From Cyclobacterium sp. (GTDB lineage: Bacteria; Bacteroidota; Bacteroidia; Cytophagales; Cyclobacteriaceae): 64,000 nt of DNA. The DNA lies in the NCBI RefSeq assembly GCF_014762705.1, contig NZ_JABURL010000075.1, forward strand, positions 1 through 64,000, read 5' to 3'. The notes beneath the pieces were generated by a model. That model did no database searches, had not been told where the DNA came from, and saw nothing but the letters and a program-made list of their open reading frames with translations. A program made the position numbers and the translations under genes. Shown here piece by piece: positions 1-9,473 of this stretch (positions within the stretch are counted from its first letter, which is position 1; the number at the start of each line of letters is the position of its first letter).

Positions 1-12
1 ATAATTTAGCTT

Positions 13-1614
13 ATGGCGGGTGGTAAAGAAACACCAAGACAGCGGATGATCGGGATGATGTACCTGGTACTGACAGCTCTGTTGGCACTTCAGGTAAGTA
101 ATCAGATCCTTCAGAAATTTATCTTGATCAACGATGGTCTGGAAAGAACTTCCAAGAATTATATTCAGAAAAATCAGTTTTCGGTGAATATCATTTCTTC
201 TACAGTAGAGCAGCAAGGAAACAATCCCCTGGATGTACCAAAGGTTGCGGCCGCCGAAGAGATACGGGCCAAAAGCGCAGATCTTTACAGGTATCTTGAA
301 GAAGCAAAAGCTGCGGTAATAGAGCAGTCAAATGCGATCAATGATGAGGGAAATTTTAAAACCTCAGCCTTGAAAAACACGGACATACCGGGAAATATTT
401 TTAACAACAACAGGTTAGGGTATGAGATGCAGGAAAAATTGAATGCTTTTCCTGAGGAGTTGAGTCAGATGCTGGCAGATCTTAACATTCAGCTTTCATT
501 TGAGAAAATCGCAAAAGATGCCTCTGAAATTGATCTTTTTAAAAATGACGTTGATGTCAATTATAAGGATTATGTTAACCTTAATTATGTAAAATCACCC
601 ATTGGTGCGGTTTTGGCTATTATCAGTCAGCATCAAAATGAAGTTTTGAACATTGAAAGTGAGGCATTAACTGCCATCACCAATTCTTTGGGTTCATTTA
701 TCTTCGAGGCGGATAACCTGAAAGCCAGAATTGCTGCCAATTCAAATGTAGTGGCAGCAGGTCTGACATTTGAAGCAGAGATGTTTTTGGCATCTTCCTC
801 CTCTTCCACAGAGCTGAAAATGACAGCAGATGGAAGGGAAGTGCCTGTGGAAGGTGGTTTTGGTAAAATTGAATTCCCGGTAGCTCCTGCCTCCAATTAC
901 GATGACAGGGGACTTGCCGCCAGAACTTTAAAAGGTGAAATAGTAGTCCCTATTGGCGGACAGGATAGTGTATTCAATATTGAGTATGAGTATTTCGTGG
1001 CCCAGCCTGTTATTAAGGTAAGTTCTGAAGTCGTTAATCAATTGTACGCGGAATGCGCCAATGATCTGGTCATTGAAGTTCCTGCCCTGGGCAATTCTTA
1101 TGCACCTGAGTTTTCCGTATCCGGAGGCCAGGCCATCAAAGGATCCAGGCCTACAGATGTGACCATTATTCCGGTTGCTTCCGGAACGGTGAATATTGGG
1201 GTGTCCAGTGGTGGAAATAGAATTGGAACAGTGGATTACGATATCAAGCCTGTTCCTGCTCCTACAATCAGACCTTTCACCGGAGATACTCAGATTGACT
1301 TACAAAATCCCGTTGCTGCCAGCAGTTTAACCAATCTTCAAATCAGGGCCATTCCGGAACCTACTTTTGGCAGGACCATGTCCAGAGATGCCAACTTTGA
1401 GGTTACTGGTGGGGAGGTCAGACTGGTAAGAAATGACGTGCCCAGGGAAAGTGTAAACATCACCGGACAGAATGTGGCTGTGAGGAATTTACTGGCCCAG
1501 GCGCAAAGTGGAGATAAACTTGTAGTAATTGCACGTGAGGTTACCAGAACCAATTTTAGGGGTAATAAAATTAAAAGTACTGTAAATGAAGTCTATCCGA
1601 TCTCTATTAGATAA
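13..1614 (+). CDS. gldM: Gliding motility / type IX secretion protein GldM (PorM)
   Basis: This inner-membrane motor subunit spans the periplasm, pairs with GldL to form the proton-driven motor and contacts GldK/GldN to energise type IX secretion and gliding. The 533-residue protein opens with a short cytoplasmic part (MAGGKETPRQRMIGMMYLV) leading into a single membrane helix at about residues 14-34. A long periplasmic region of beta-rich domains follows, as expected for GldM. The length is normal for the family. A TAG at 7-9 just before the ATG fits the end of gldL, whose body lies outside the window. gldN follows after 46 bp. The family assignment is by recognition of the strongly conserved N-terminus, and I am confident of it. 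Confidence 0.95.
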   Translation: MAGGKETPRQRMIGMMYLVLTALLALQVSNQILQKFILINDGLERTSKNYIQKNQFSVNIISSTVEQQGNNPLDVPKVAAAEEIRAKSADLYRYLEEAKAAVIEQSNAINDEGNFKTSALKNTDIPGNIFNNNRLGYEMQEKLNAFPEELSQMLADLNIQLSFEKIAKDASEIDLFKNDVDVNYKDYVNLNYVKSPIGAVLAIISQHQNEVLNIESEALTAITNSLGSFIFEADNLKARIAANSNVVAAGLTFEAEMFLASSSSSTELKMTADGREVPVEGGFGKIEFPVAPASNYDDRGLAARTLKGEIVVPIGGQDSVFNIEYEYFVAQPVIKVSSEVVNQLYAECANDLVIEVPALGNSYAPEFSVSGGQAIKGSRPTDVTIIPVASGTVNIGVSSGGNRIGTVDYDIKPVPAPTIRPFTGDTQIDLQNPVAASSLTNLQIRAIPEPTFGRTMSRDANFEVTGGEVRLVRNDVPRESVNITGQNVAVRNLLAQAQSGDKLVVIAREVTRTNFRGNKIKSTVNEVYPISIR

Positions 1615-1660
1615 TATTCTAAAATCTAAGTCGTTATAGACACACTAAATAAAAGAAAAC

Positions 1661-2485
1661 ATGATGGAATCAAGAAATTTAGGTCGGAAGCTTATGCTGC
1701 TAATGGTAGCAGGGATTTTTCTGGCCATGCCCGGGTTTTCTCAAAATACCAATACCCAAAATCCCAATATGCAGGTAGGGGACTCAGGTTTCGATATAGA
1801 CACCGTTTATTCGGTTCTGCCCATACGGGAAGATGATAAAATGTACCAGGTGGGCGTATGGAGAAGGATAGATCTGAGGGAAAAATTCAATCTTCCCCTT
1901 TATGGCACGGGAGGTTTGAAATCCGACGGTATCATGATGAACATCTATGATGCCATAGTGAATGAAAATGCGTTTGAAATTTTCGCTGATGAGGAATTTA
2001 CACAACCGTTATCCATTAGCGAATTTCAAACCAATTTTCTGACGGCCGAAAACGGAGACAGTGTATTCGTAAAAGACATCTATTACCTGGATTTCAAGGA
2101 GGATTTTGTATTCGACAAGCACAGGTCAGAAGTTAAATTTGACGTAAAATACCTGGAATTGGTCATGCCTTCTGAAACCAACGCAAACGTAGGGCAAAAA
2201 TCAATTGCTTTTATTCGGTTCAAGGATTTTTACAATTATTTTGATGATGTGGAAAAGGGGCAATGGCTAAACTTTCAAAACACATCCAAGCACTTGCCTT
2301 ACAGTCAGGCTTTCGATTTGAGGTTATTCAGATCTGTGGTTAGGAAATACACCAACCCGGACAACGCTTTAATAGTAGATATGGTAGATGCGGATAATCC
2401 GAATCCGGAACTTCAGGCTTATTTAAATTCGCTTGACTTTGAATACGACCTGCTTGAATGGGAAAACAATCTTTGGGAGTGGTAA
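1661..2485 (+). CDS. gldN: Gliding motility / type IX secretion protein GldN (PorN)
   Basis: This periplasmic protein forms the ring with lipoprotein GldK under the outer membrane and receives the tip of GldM in the type IX secretion machine. The 274-residue product has a hydrophobic signal sequence (about residues 11-26, ending near PGFSQ). The mature region holds typical GldN elements such as VYSVLPIREDDKMYQ and WRRIDLREKFN, which carry the conserved tryptophan/arginine pair after the strand-rich start. It follows gldM by 46 bp on the same strand and is the last gene of the operon before a strong hairpin terminator. Two consecutive ATGs (1661 and 1664) could both serve as start. Confidence 0.93.
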   Translation: MMESRNLGRKLMLLMVAGIFLAMPGFSQNTNTQNPNMQVGDSGFDIDTVYSVLPIREDDKMYQVGVWRRIDLREKFNLPLYGTGGLKSDGIMMNIYDAIVNENAFEIFADEEFTQPLSISEFQTNFLTAENGDSVFVKDIYYLDFKEDFVFDKHRSEVKFDVKYLELVMPSETNANVGQKSIAFIRFKDFYNYFDDVEKGQWLNFQNTSKHLPYSQAFDLRLFRSVVRKYTNPDNALIVDMVDADNPNPELQAYLNSLDFEYDLLEWENNLWEW

Positions 2486-2505
2486 TCTGAGAGCCATTTC
2501 TTTTG

Positions 2506-2547
2506 TAAAAAAAAAACAGCCCTTATATACAGGGCTGTTTTTTTTTA
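2506..2547. terminator. Bidirectional intrinsic terminator between gldN and uvrC
   Basis: An 8-bp stem (ACAGCCCT / AGGGCTGT, 2516-2523 and 2531-2538) with a 7-nt loop is flanked by an A-run on the left and a T-run on the right. The symmetry lets it end transcription of both gldN (plus) and uvrC (minus). It slightly overlaps the uvrC stop codon. Confidence 0.88.
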
Positions 2548-4347
2548 TGGGTGAAGCCTGTTAAAAATTTTACGGGCTTTGTCTTTTCCAATTTGATCGG
2601 AAAGGTCTTCCAATGTTGCTTTTTGAATGTTTTTAATTGACTTGAAGTGGCTCAGTAGTTTATTGGCAGTGTTTTCTCCAATGCCTTCTATGGTGGTCAA
2701 CTGGGTACCCAGAGCCCCTTTGCTTCTTAGATTTCGGTGAAAGGTAATGGCAAATCGATGGGCTTCGTCTCTGATGCGTTGTATCAGCCTCAGGGATTCA
2801 GATTTCTTGTCAATAAAAATGGGGTAATGATCTCCGGGAAAATAAATTTCCTCCAGGCGCTTCGCGATTCCGATGATGGGTACCTTTTTATAGATGTCCA
2901 GAGATTTCAGTGCAGCAACGGCTGATGATAATTGTCCTTTTCCGCCATCTATGACGATCAAATTTGGAAGGGACAATCCATCATGAAGGATTCTTTTATA
3001 CCTCCTGAGTACTACTTCCTCCATGCTGGCAAAATCATTGGGTCCGGTTACCGTTTTGATATGATAGTGGCGGTATTCTTTCTTACTGGGTTTTCCGTCT
3101 TTAAAACATACCATGCTGGCAACGGGGTTACTTCCCTGAATATTGGAATTGTCGAAGCACTCTATGTGATAGGGGAGTTCTATCAGGGAAAGGTCCTTTT
3201 GTAATTGAAGCAGTACCCGGTTTTTTTTATTTTTTGTTTCTCCTGCCAGCAAAGCTTTTTCCTTTTTATAATAAAGGGCATTTTTCAGGCTTAAATCTAT
3301 TAATTTTCTTTTGTCCCCGATTTTTGGAAGGGATAGTTGCAATCCATCCGGGCTGTCCTCAAATTCAAGGTTTACAAGTACCTCTTTGGCATCACTTTGA
3401 AATTGATCCCTAAGTCTCACAATGGCGGTTAATAACAACTCCTGATCGGGTTCATCCAGTTTCTTTTTTAATTCTACGGTTTTGCTCAGGGTGATGGCTC
3501 CGTTTTTTATGCGCAGGTAATTGACGAAAGCATATTTTTCTTCACTGACTATGGAAAAAACATCCAGACTGTCCACGTTAGGGTTGATTACCAGGGATTT
3601 GGCCTGGTATTTTTCAAGCAGCTCAAATTTCTCCTTATACAATTGCGCCTTTTCAAAGTCCAAAGCGGATGCTGCCGCTTGCATGGATTCCTTGAAATGG
3701 GTTTTGGGCAAACTCAGGTTTCCTTTCAGGATATTCCTCGCTTGCTCTATATCCTTCAGGTAATCGGATTCATCCTGAAGTCCTTCGCATGGCCCTTTGC
3801 AGTTTCCCAGGTGATATTCCAGACAGATTTTGTAATTAGAAGCCTTTATTTTTTCCGCTGAAAGATCCAGTTTGCAAGTTCTGATGGTAAATAGAGATAG
3901 TATCAAATCCAGAACATTATTCATTGCCTTTACGCTGGCAAATGGGCCAAAGTAGGTCCCTTTGGAAGGGATTACCCGTCTTGTTGGGTAGATTCTGGGG
4001 AAAGGTTCTTTGGTAAGCAGTAAATAGGGATAAGTTTTGTCGTCCTTTAACAAGACATTGTACTTGGGCTGGGATTTTTTGATGAGGTTGTTTTCCAGAA
4101 GCAAGGCATCAAATTCAGAATTGACTATGGTGAATTCTATTTTCTGGATTTCCTTGACCATCCTGCGGGTTTTTTGATTGATTCCCGCATTTTTATTGAA
4201 ATAGCTCCCAACCCTTTTTTTAAGATTTTTTGCCTTTCCTACATAAATCAATAAGCCTTCCTTGTTATAGTATCGGTAGACTCCCGGTAGATCAGGAAGT
4301 TGCTGGTATTCGCTTGGAAGGTAAGAAGGGGAAAGCATGTCGTCCAT
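2545..4347 (-). CDS. uvrC: Excinuclease ABC subunit UvrC
   Basis: UvrC makes the two incisions around bulky DNA lesions in nucleotide excision repair, acting with UvrA and UvrB in the cytoplasm. The 600 residues show, in order: a GIY-YIG nuclease domain (about 18-95; LPGVYRYYN then LIYVGKAKNLKKRV), a UvrB-interacting UVR motif (about 210-245), the RNase H-like C-terminal nuclease (starting near ECFDNSNIQG, with VIDGGKGQL), and a helix-hairpin-helix tail (IEGIGENTANKLLSHF). The length is standard. The ATG at 4347 or the one three codons later could be used. The PBP gene stop lies 55 bp upstream on the same strand, so the two may be cotranscribed. Confidence 0.97.
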   Translation of the reverse strand: MDDMLSPSYLPSEYQQLPDLPGVYRYYNKEGLLIYVGKAKNLKKRVGSYFNKNAGINQKTRRMVKEIQKIEFTIVNSEFDALLLENNLIKKSQPKYNVLLKDDKTYPYLLLTKEPFPRIYPTRRVIPSKGTYFGPFASVKAMNNVLDLILSLFTIRTCKLDLSAEKIKASNYKICLEYHLGNCKGPCEGLQDESDYLKDIEQARNILKGNLSLPKTHFKESMQAAASALDFEKAQLYKEKFELLEKYQAKSLVINPNVDSLDVFSIVSEEKYAFVNYLRIKNGAITLSKTVELKKKLDEPDQELLLTAIVRLRDQFQSDAKEVLVNLEFEDSPDGLQLSLPKIGDKRKLIDLSLKNALYYKKEKALLAGETKNKKNRVLLQLQKDLSLIELPYHIECFDNSNIQGSNPVASMVCFKDGKPSKKEYRHYHIKTVTGPNDFASMEEVVLRRYKRILHDGLSLPNLIVIDGGKGQLSSAVAALKSLDIYKKVPIIGIAKRLEEIYFPGDHYPIFIDKKSESLRLIQRIRDEAHRFAITFHRNLRSKGALGTQLTTIEGIGENTANKLLSHFKSIKNIQKATLEDLSDQIGKDKARKIFNRLHP

Positions 4348-4402
4348 AAAGACAAGAAATTATTGGTCGACTCCCAGGAAATGACGTTTCCATGAAAGGG
4401 GA

Positions 4403-6715
4403 TTAAAAATCCGTACTGGTGGCATCATAATCAAATTCCTGGTAAACATCCTGCTTCAGGTCATATTCGGAACAGTCAATTTCAACACTAAGGGGCCTTT
4501 CGGGCTTGGGAAACGGGCCTTTGGTTATATCCAAAGATTCATCCTCATAAACTTTGGTCATAAATTTAGACCAAATCGGCCTGGCTGTTCTCGATCCCTG
4601 ACCATTAATCCAGCTTCTGAAATGTATGGCACGGTCATCTCCGCCTACCCAAACCCCACTAACCAGGTCCTTGGTAATGCCCATGTACCAGCCGTCGGAG
4701 GCATTTTGGGTGGTGCCTGTCTTCCCACCAATTTCATTTCCTTCATCCCGGAGATGCCAGGGTAGTCCCTGACTGGTTCCTCCTTCTTCTTCTGTACCCC
4801 CCCGAAGCATGTACACCATAATATAGGCATGCTCTTCGCTCATGGCAGGTCTTTTTCTGGGAATAAACTGGTGCAGAACATTTCCATTCTTATCTTCAAT
4901 GCGATCGATATAAATAGGGGTGATGTGTTCTCCTTTGTTTACAAAAGTACTAAAGGCTCCTACCATTTCCATGATGGAAACGTCTACCGTACCCAGGGCC
5001 AAAGCCGGGACGGCTTCCAATTCACTATTGATACCTACCCGGTGGGCTGTTTCTACTACCACACTTGGAGTCAGTTTTTTCATCATATATGCTGTGATGG
5101 AATTGACTGATTGTGACATGGCTGACCTGATGGTCATTCGCTCGTAGGTAAATTTTCCATCGGCATTATCTGGCCTCCAGGTTGGCTGGTTGGGGATATT
5201 GATTTCTACAGGCTGGTCGATGACGGTGTAGCATGGGCCATAGCCATTTTCTATTGCAGCGGCATAGACAAAGGGCTTGAAAGTTGAGCCGGGTTGTCTC
5301 TTGCCCTGCTTTACGTGATCGTATTTGAAATATTTATGGTTGGTTCCTCCCACCCAGGCTTTGATATGACCTGTGTGTGGATCCATGGAAACGAAGCCTG
5401 CCTGGAGAAATTTCTTATAATAACGCAGCGAATCCATGGTACTCATCATGGTATCAATTTCTCCCTTTTCGTAGGAGAAGATTCTCATTTTCTTTTTTTG
5501 GTTGAGCTTAAAATCAATGCTATCCTGGTCATCGCCGTACCTTGATTTGAGATTTCTATAAGCATCGGTTCTTTTTACGGCATTTTCTATAAATCCTTCT
5601 ATGGGTCTGCGATTGCTGTCAATCCAGGGTTCCCTGTTTCCCATTTCTTCCCTGAATTTTTGCTGAAGTTCGGGCATGTGTTCTCCTACTGCCTCTTCTG
5701 CATATTTCTGAAGGCGGCTGTCGATAGTAGTAAATATCCGCAGTCCATCTCCGAACAGGTCATAGTTGCTGCCGTCTGCCTTCAGGTTTTCTTTTGTCCA
5801 CTGGATCAGGTCTGCCTTCACCACCTCCCTGAAGTAGGTGGCAAGTCCCTCATTGTGGCTTTCAACATTATATTCCAGTTCTATGGGCAATTTTGATATG
5901 CTGTCGTACTGGGATGTGGAGATGTAACCGTACTTATTCATTTGGGAAAGAACCGTATTTCTCCTTCTGGTCGAATTTTCAGGATTGTAGACAGGGCTGT
6001 AATAGGAAGGAGCTTTAAATAAACCTACCAGTGTAGCAGACTCCTGCAGGTTCAAATTTCTCGGGTCCTTATTGAAAAAGGTACTCGCTGCTGTCTTGAT
6101 TCCAAATGCATTGCTGCCAAAATCAGAGGTATTCAGATACATGGTAAGCAATTCATCCTTCGTATAGGCCCTTTCAAGCTTGGCTGCAACGATCCATTCT
6201 TTGGTTTTGATGATTATCATCCTCAAAATTGGAATATTACTCAATAATCCCTGGGAGGCCTGTGTCCGGGTTTTAAAAAGGTTTTTAGCGGTTTGCTGGC
6301 TGAGTGTGCTTCCCCCTCCGGCTCCGCTCTGCCCCAATAGAAGGGTTTTTACCAATACCCTGGATAGTCCTCTTGGGTCTATGCCTGAATGGTCTTCAAA
6401 CCGGACATCTTCCGTGGCAATCAATGCATTGATCAGATTTGGTGAAAGCTCATTGTAAGTTACAGGAGACCTGTTTTCCCGAAAATACTTACCCAGTAAG
6501 ACACCGTCTGCCGAATAAAGTTCTGAAGCTACCTCACTATCCGGATTTTCCAGAGATTCAAATTCAGGCATTTCTCCAAATAGCCCCAGAAAATTGGCAT
6601 TTACCGCCAACACAAAAATCATAAAACCAATCAGGCCCAACCCAAAAACAAGCCACATGTATTTGATGATTTTTTGATATAGGGGGGAAGAGGTGTTTTT
6701 TGTATTTTTACTCAT
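4403..6715 (-). CDS. Bifunctional class A penicillin-binding protein (PBP1A type)
   Basis: A peptidoglycan glycosyltransferase/DD-transpeptidase that polymerises and crosslinks the cell wall. About 770 residues: one membrane anchor near the N-terminus, a GT51 domain with LIATEDVRFEDHSGID and GGSTLSQQTAKNLF, and a transpeptidase domain with the catalytic SxxK (PGSTFKPF), SxN (SVNS) and KTG (GGKTGTTQ) motifs, all intact. I chose the ATG at 6715 (MSKNTKN). A TTG at 6727 would add four residues and overlap the upstream stop as TTGA. The gene lies immediately downstream of the PorW/SprE-like gene on the minus strand, so wall synthesis and secretion-envelope genes are probably cotranscribed. Confidence 0.95.
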   Translation of the reverse strand: MSKNTKNTSSPLYQKIIKYMWLVFGLGLIGFMIFVLAVNANFLGLFGEMPEFESLENPDSEVASELYSADGVLLGKYFRENRSPVTYNELSPNLINALIATEDVRFEDHSGIDPRGLSRVLVKTLLLGQSGAGGGSTLSQQTAKNLFKTRTQASQGLLSNIPILRMIIIKTKEWIVAAKLERAYTKDELLTMYLNTSDFGSNAFGIKTAASTFFNKDPRNLNLQESATLVGLFKAPSYYSPVYNPENSTRRRNTVLSQMNKYGYISTSQYDSISKLPIELEYNVESHNEGLATYFREVVKADLIQWTKENLKADGSNYDLFGDGLRIFTTIDSRLQKYAEEAVGEHMPELQQKFREEMGNREPWIDSNRRPIEGFIENAVKRTDAYRNLKSRYGDDQDSIDFKLNQKKKMRIFSYEKGEIDTMMSTMDSLRYYKKFLQAGFVSMDPHTGHIKAWVGGTNHKYFKYDHVKQGKRQPGSTFKPFVYAAAIENGYGPCYTVIDQPVEINIPNQPTWRPDNADGKFTYERMTIRSAMSQSVNSITAYMMKKLTPSVVVETAHRVGINSELEAVPALALGTVDVSIMEMVGAFSTFVNKGEHITPIYIDRIEDKNGNVLHQFIPRKRPAMSEEHAYIMVYMLRGGTEEEGGTSQGLPWHLRDEGNEIGGKTGTTQNASDGWYMGITKDLVSGVWVGGDDRAIHFRSWINGQGSRTARPIWSKFMTKVYEDESLDITKGPFPKPERPLSVEIDCSEYDLKQDVYQEFDYDATSTDF

Positions 6716-6723
6716 ATGAATTA

Positions 6724-9390
6724 TCAATAAGCATTCTCATAGAAAGACCGGTATTCATCTATGTCTTTCCTTTTATTGAGTTGTTGAAAATTTTCAATAG
6801 AAATTACAAAACTACTATTTTTTATTTCTTCAGGTAAGGAATCTATGTTAAAACTATTTAAAAAGGCATCTTTATACTCCATAGATTTGGCCGCATTTGG
6901 AAAGGGGCTGATAATAAGGATACTTACTTCTCTACTGATGGCAATGGTACCTGTTCGCAACCGTTGATTGGGATAATTTTCAGCATGAAAACTTTCCAGT
7001 GCTGCGGTTAGATCTCCCACATTTTCGGCAAGACCCGCATCCATTGGCAATATAAATATGTGGGTTTGCCCTTTATTTTCCTGGTAGGGTGAATCGGATA
7101 ATGAGTCAGCAGGATCTTCCTCATCTACCTCCGTAGACATGGCATCATCCTGGCTTTCTTCAGGTTCATTGTCCATGGCGTTTTCATCATCCCCACTCAC
7201 TGCTTTCAATAGCTCTTCTGCAAAATCCAGCAGTTTTTCGTCCTTGGCTTGTTGGAGGTATCCCTGTAGACGTTCTTTGTATAATTCCAATGATTCCAAT
7301 TTTCCCGAAATCATAATGTCCAGCAGCAATAATCGGTCCGTATTTTTTGTTAATGGATATCGGTTTAAGGTTTCCCTGATGATGCTTCTGGCTGTGGCAT
7401 ATTCCCTGTTCTGGAAATAGACATAGGCCTCTTTGTAATTTTCACCAGATTCAATATTGGCCTGGGATCCGGAAACCTGATCCGGATTGTTGATGGACTT
7501 GGTAAACTGGGAATTTGGGAATTCCGCATTGAGTAATTCAAAATATATTTGCGGGTTGGTATTGAGTTCCTGGGAAGCCAGGTATAGGGTATAATAAGCC
7601 TCAGGCTTCTTGGGCGTTTGAGGAAATTCCTGAATTAATTTTTCCAGGTAGCCGATGGCTTTCTCAGGTTGTTTGAGATCAAAATACAATAATTTACCCA
7701 GGTTAAAATAAGCATCTTCCATTTCAGCCTCCATCATTTCCCTGGTCTCCGGTTCATTGGGAATTTGACTCAATAAACTCGCTTTGTCAGGGAGCGTACT
7801 TATTGGGGAGGAAGACAGGGAGTCTTCAGGGGTTTCTTCAGTTTCGCTTACTTGGGGGCTAAATGATTCGGAGGCTTCATTATCCTGGAAACTTCTGTTG
7901 CTCCTCCTCCAATTGTCAGTTAAGGGCCGGTTTCCCCAGACCCTGTTAAATTCCAATGCCCCTCGCTGTATGGCTGTTGGATTATCCCAGTAGAAAGAGG
8001 AGGTAGCGCTTCCTCCGGCTCCGCCAAAAGCCAGGAGGTTTTCAAATATGCCGGTATTTTCCTTTTTATTCGCCAACTCTGCTTCCAAAATCAACCTTTC
8101 TTCTTCTTTTTCCAGATAACTGGAAACAAATTTTTCTTGTTCTTCCGGGCTAAGGCGGCTCAACCGGATCAGGCTGTCATTCCTGGTCAGCAGTTCGTAA
8201 TTTTGTGCATACTGGTCAAAAACTTCCTTTTTTGAAGCGAGGTCGGCGTAGTTGCGGTCTGTCTCTTTGAACTTTTCCAGGGCACTGTCCAGGTAATATT
8301 TGGTTTTGAGGAAATCTTCTTTTTCGTGGAGATATATCTCTGACAATTCCTGGTAGATATAACCTTTTTGCCTTTCATTTTCTCCCGGTTCCTTTACTGC
8401 AAGGGAATACAGGCGGATAGCCTCTTCCAGATTTCCTTGTTTTTTTTCAAACCTCCCCTTTTCAAAGAGAATCACATCCCTGAAATCTACATTTTTGTTG
8501 TCCTTATAAAGCTCATCATAGTAATCTCTGACCCTTTTGAGGTCTTTACTCTTTTCAAGTTCGGCAACTTGCTGAGAATACAGTTGGGCGAAGAATGTCC
8601 TTTCATAATTGGGGCTCCCGGTTAATGCTTTTTGGTAATATTCATAGGCAAATGCATCCAAACCGGCATTTTGGTACATTTGCCCAAGCATAAAATGCAT
8701 TCGGGAAATTTCGGCCTTGTCATTACTTAATTCCAAAGCTTTAAATATAGAGGGTACGATCATGTCGGTCTCCCCCCTCGTTTCGTAATAATAGGCCAGG
8801 GTTTTATAGAGAAATTTTTTGTTCTCCCTGCTAATGCTGGTTTCTTTCGAGAGGTAGTCAATGACGAAATTTGCATCTTCAAACTGGCCAAGATCAACGA
8901 AACTTTTCAGCAACTGGATCAATGCTTTATGGCGGACCTCATCTTGCTCACTGTTGACATTCAGGTATTTAAAAGTGTTCTGCGCTTCTTCAAACTGACC
9001 TTTGTAATAATCTACCTTACCAATAAGAAAATAGGAAGGATCCACCCACTTGCTTATTTTGTGCCAATCTATGGCTTTTGATGCCATTTCTCTCGCTTCT
9101 TCCAGGAGCGCTTCATTGGCTTCAATGGTACTGCTATCTATGGGGTAAAACACCGGTAAAACCTGAGAAAAATCTTCCTGGTATTCCTCCCTTATTTTAC
9201 CTTCAAGTTCTAAAATTTTTTCGTTGGCATAATAATAGGCATTGAACCTGGCCGTTGTGTTATGATAAAGGCGATTGGTAAAGGAGTCTTTTTGGGATGA
9301 ACACGAAAAAAGGCTCAGCACCAAAAAGAGGGGAAATAGGAAAAACAGGATATTTTTCTGCAATGGTTTGGAATTTGAAATCTGGACCAA
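6724..9390 (-). CDS. sprE: PorW/SprE-like TPR lipoprotein of type IX secretion
   Basis: A large periplasmic tetratricopeptide lipoprotein. The family (PorW in Porphyromonas, SprE in Flavobacterium) is required for type IX secretion and connects the GldK/N ring to the outer-membrane translocon. The 888-residue sequence begins with a hydrophobic stretch and a lipobox ending at Cys30 (LFSC). The family-typical NRLYHNTTARFNAYYYA follows, then many TPR-like helices to about residue 700 interrupted by a low-complexity Ser/Glu-rich linker (about 495-560), and a C-terminal compact domain after an acidic stretch. The only plausible start is TTG at 9390, with no in-frame ATG nearby. It stands 4 kb from gldMN. 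Family call by recognition; other TPR lipoproteins are the alternative. Confidence 0.84.
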   Translation of the reverse strand: MVQISNSKPLQKNILFFLFPLFLVLSLFSCSSQKDSFTNRLYHNTTARFNAYYYANEKILELEGKIREEYQEDFSQVLPVFYPIDSSTIEANEALLEEAREMASKAIDWHKISKWVDPSYFLIGKVDYYKGQFEEAQNTFKYLNVNSEQDEVRHKALIQLLKSFVDLGQFEDANFVIDYLSKETSISRENKKFLYKTLAYYYETRGETDMIVPSIFKALELSNDKAEISRMHFMLGQMYQNAGLDAFAYEYYQKALTGSPNYERTFFAQLYSQQVAELEKSKDLKRVRDYYDELYKDNKNVDFRDVILFEKGRFEKKQGNLEEAIRLYSLAVKEPGENERQKGYIYQELSEIYLHEKEDFLKTKYYLDSALEKFKETDRNYADLASKKEVFDQYAQNYELLTRNDSLIRLSRLSPEEQEKFVSSYLEKEEERLILEAELANKKENTGIFENLLAFGGAGGSATSSFYWDNPTAIQRGALEFNRVWGNRPLTDNWRRSNRSFQDNEASESFSPQVSETEETPEDSLSSSPISTLPDKASLLSQIPNEPETREMMEAEMEDAYFNLGKLLYFDLKQPEKAIGYLEKLIQEFPQTPKKPEAYYTLYLASQELNTNPQIYFELLNAEFPNSQFTKSINNPDQVSGSQANIESGENYKEAYVYFQNREYATARSIIRETLNRYPLTKNTDRLLLLDIMISGKLESLELYKERLQGYLQQAKDEKLLDFAEELLKAVSGDDENAMDNEPEESQDDAMSTEVDEEDPADSLSDSPYQENKGQTHIFILPMDAGLAENVGDLTAALESFHAENYPNQRLRTGTIAISREVSILIISPFPNAAKSMEYKDAFLNSFNIDSLPEEIKNSSFVISIENFQQLNKRKDIDEYRSFYENAY

Positions 9391-9435
9391 ATTAGTTCTT
9401 TTGTAACAAAAACTTAAACGAAAGGAATTTAATTC

Positions 9436-9443
9436 TATTTTTG
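9436..9443 (+). promoter_or_regulatory. Bacteroidetes -7 box for the M23-bactofilin-atp transcript
   Basis: TATTTTTG matches TAnnTTTG exactly and lies 30 bp before the TTG start of the peptidase gene, in the divergent gap. I see no -33 TTTG at the usual spacing, so the assignment rests on the -7 box and position. Confidence 0.45.
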
Positions 9444-9473
9444 TAAAATAAATAAATTTAAAAGAGTAGCGCG

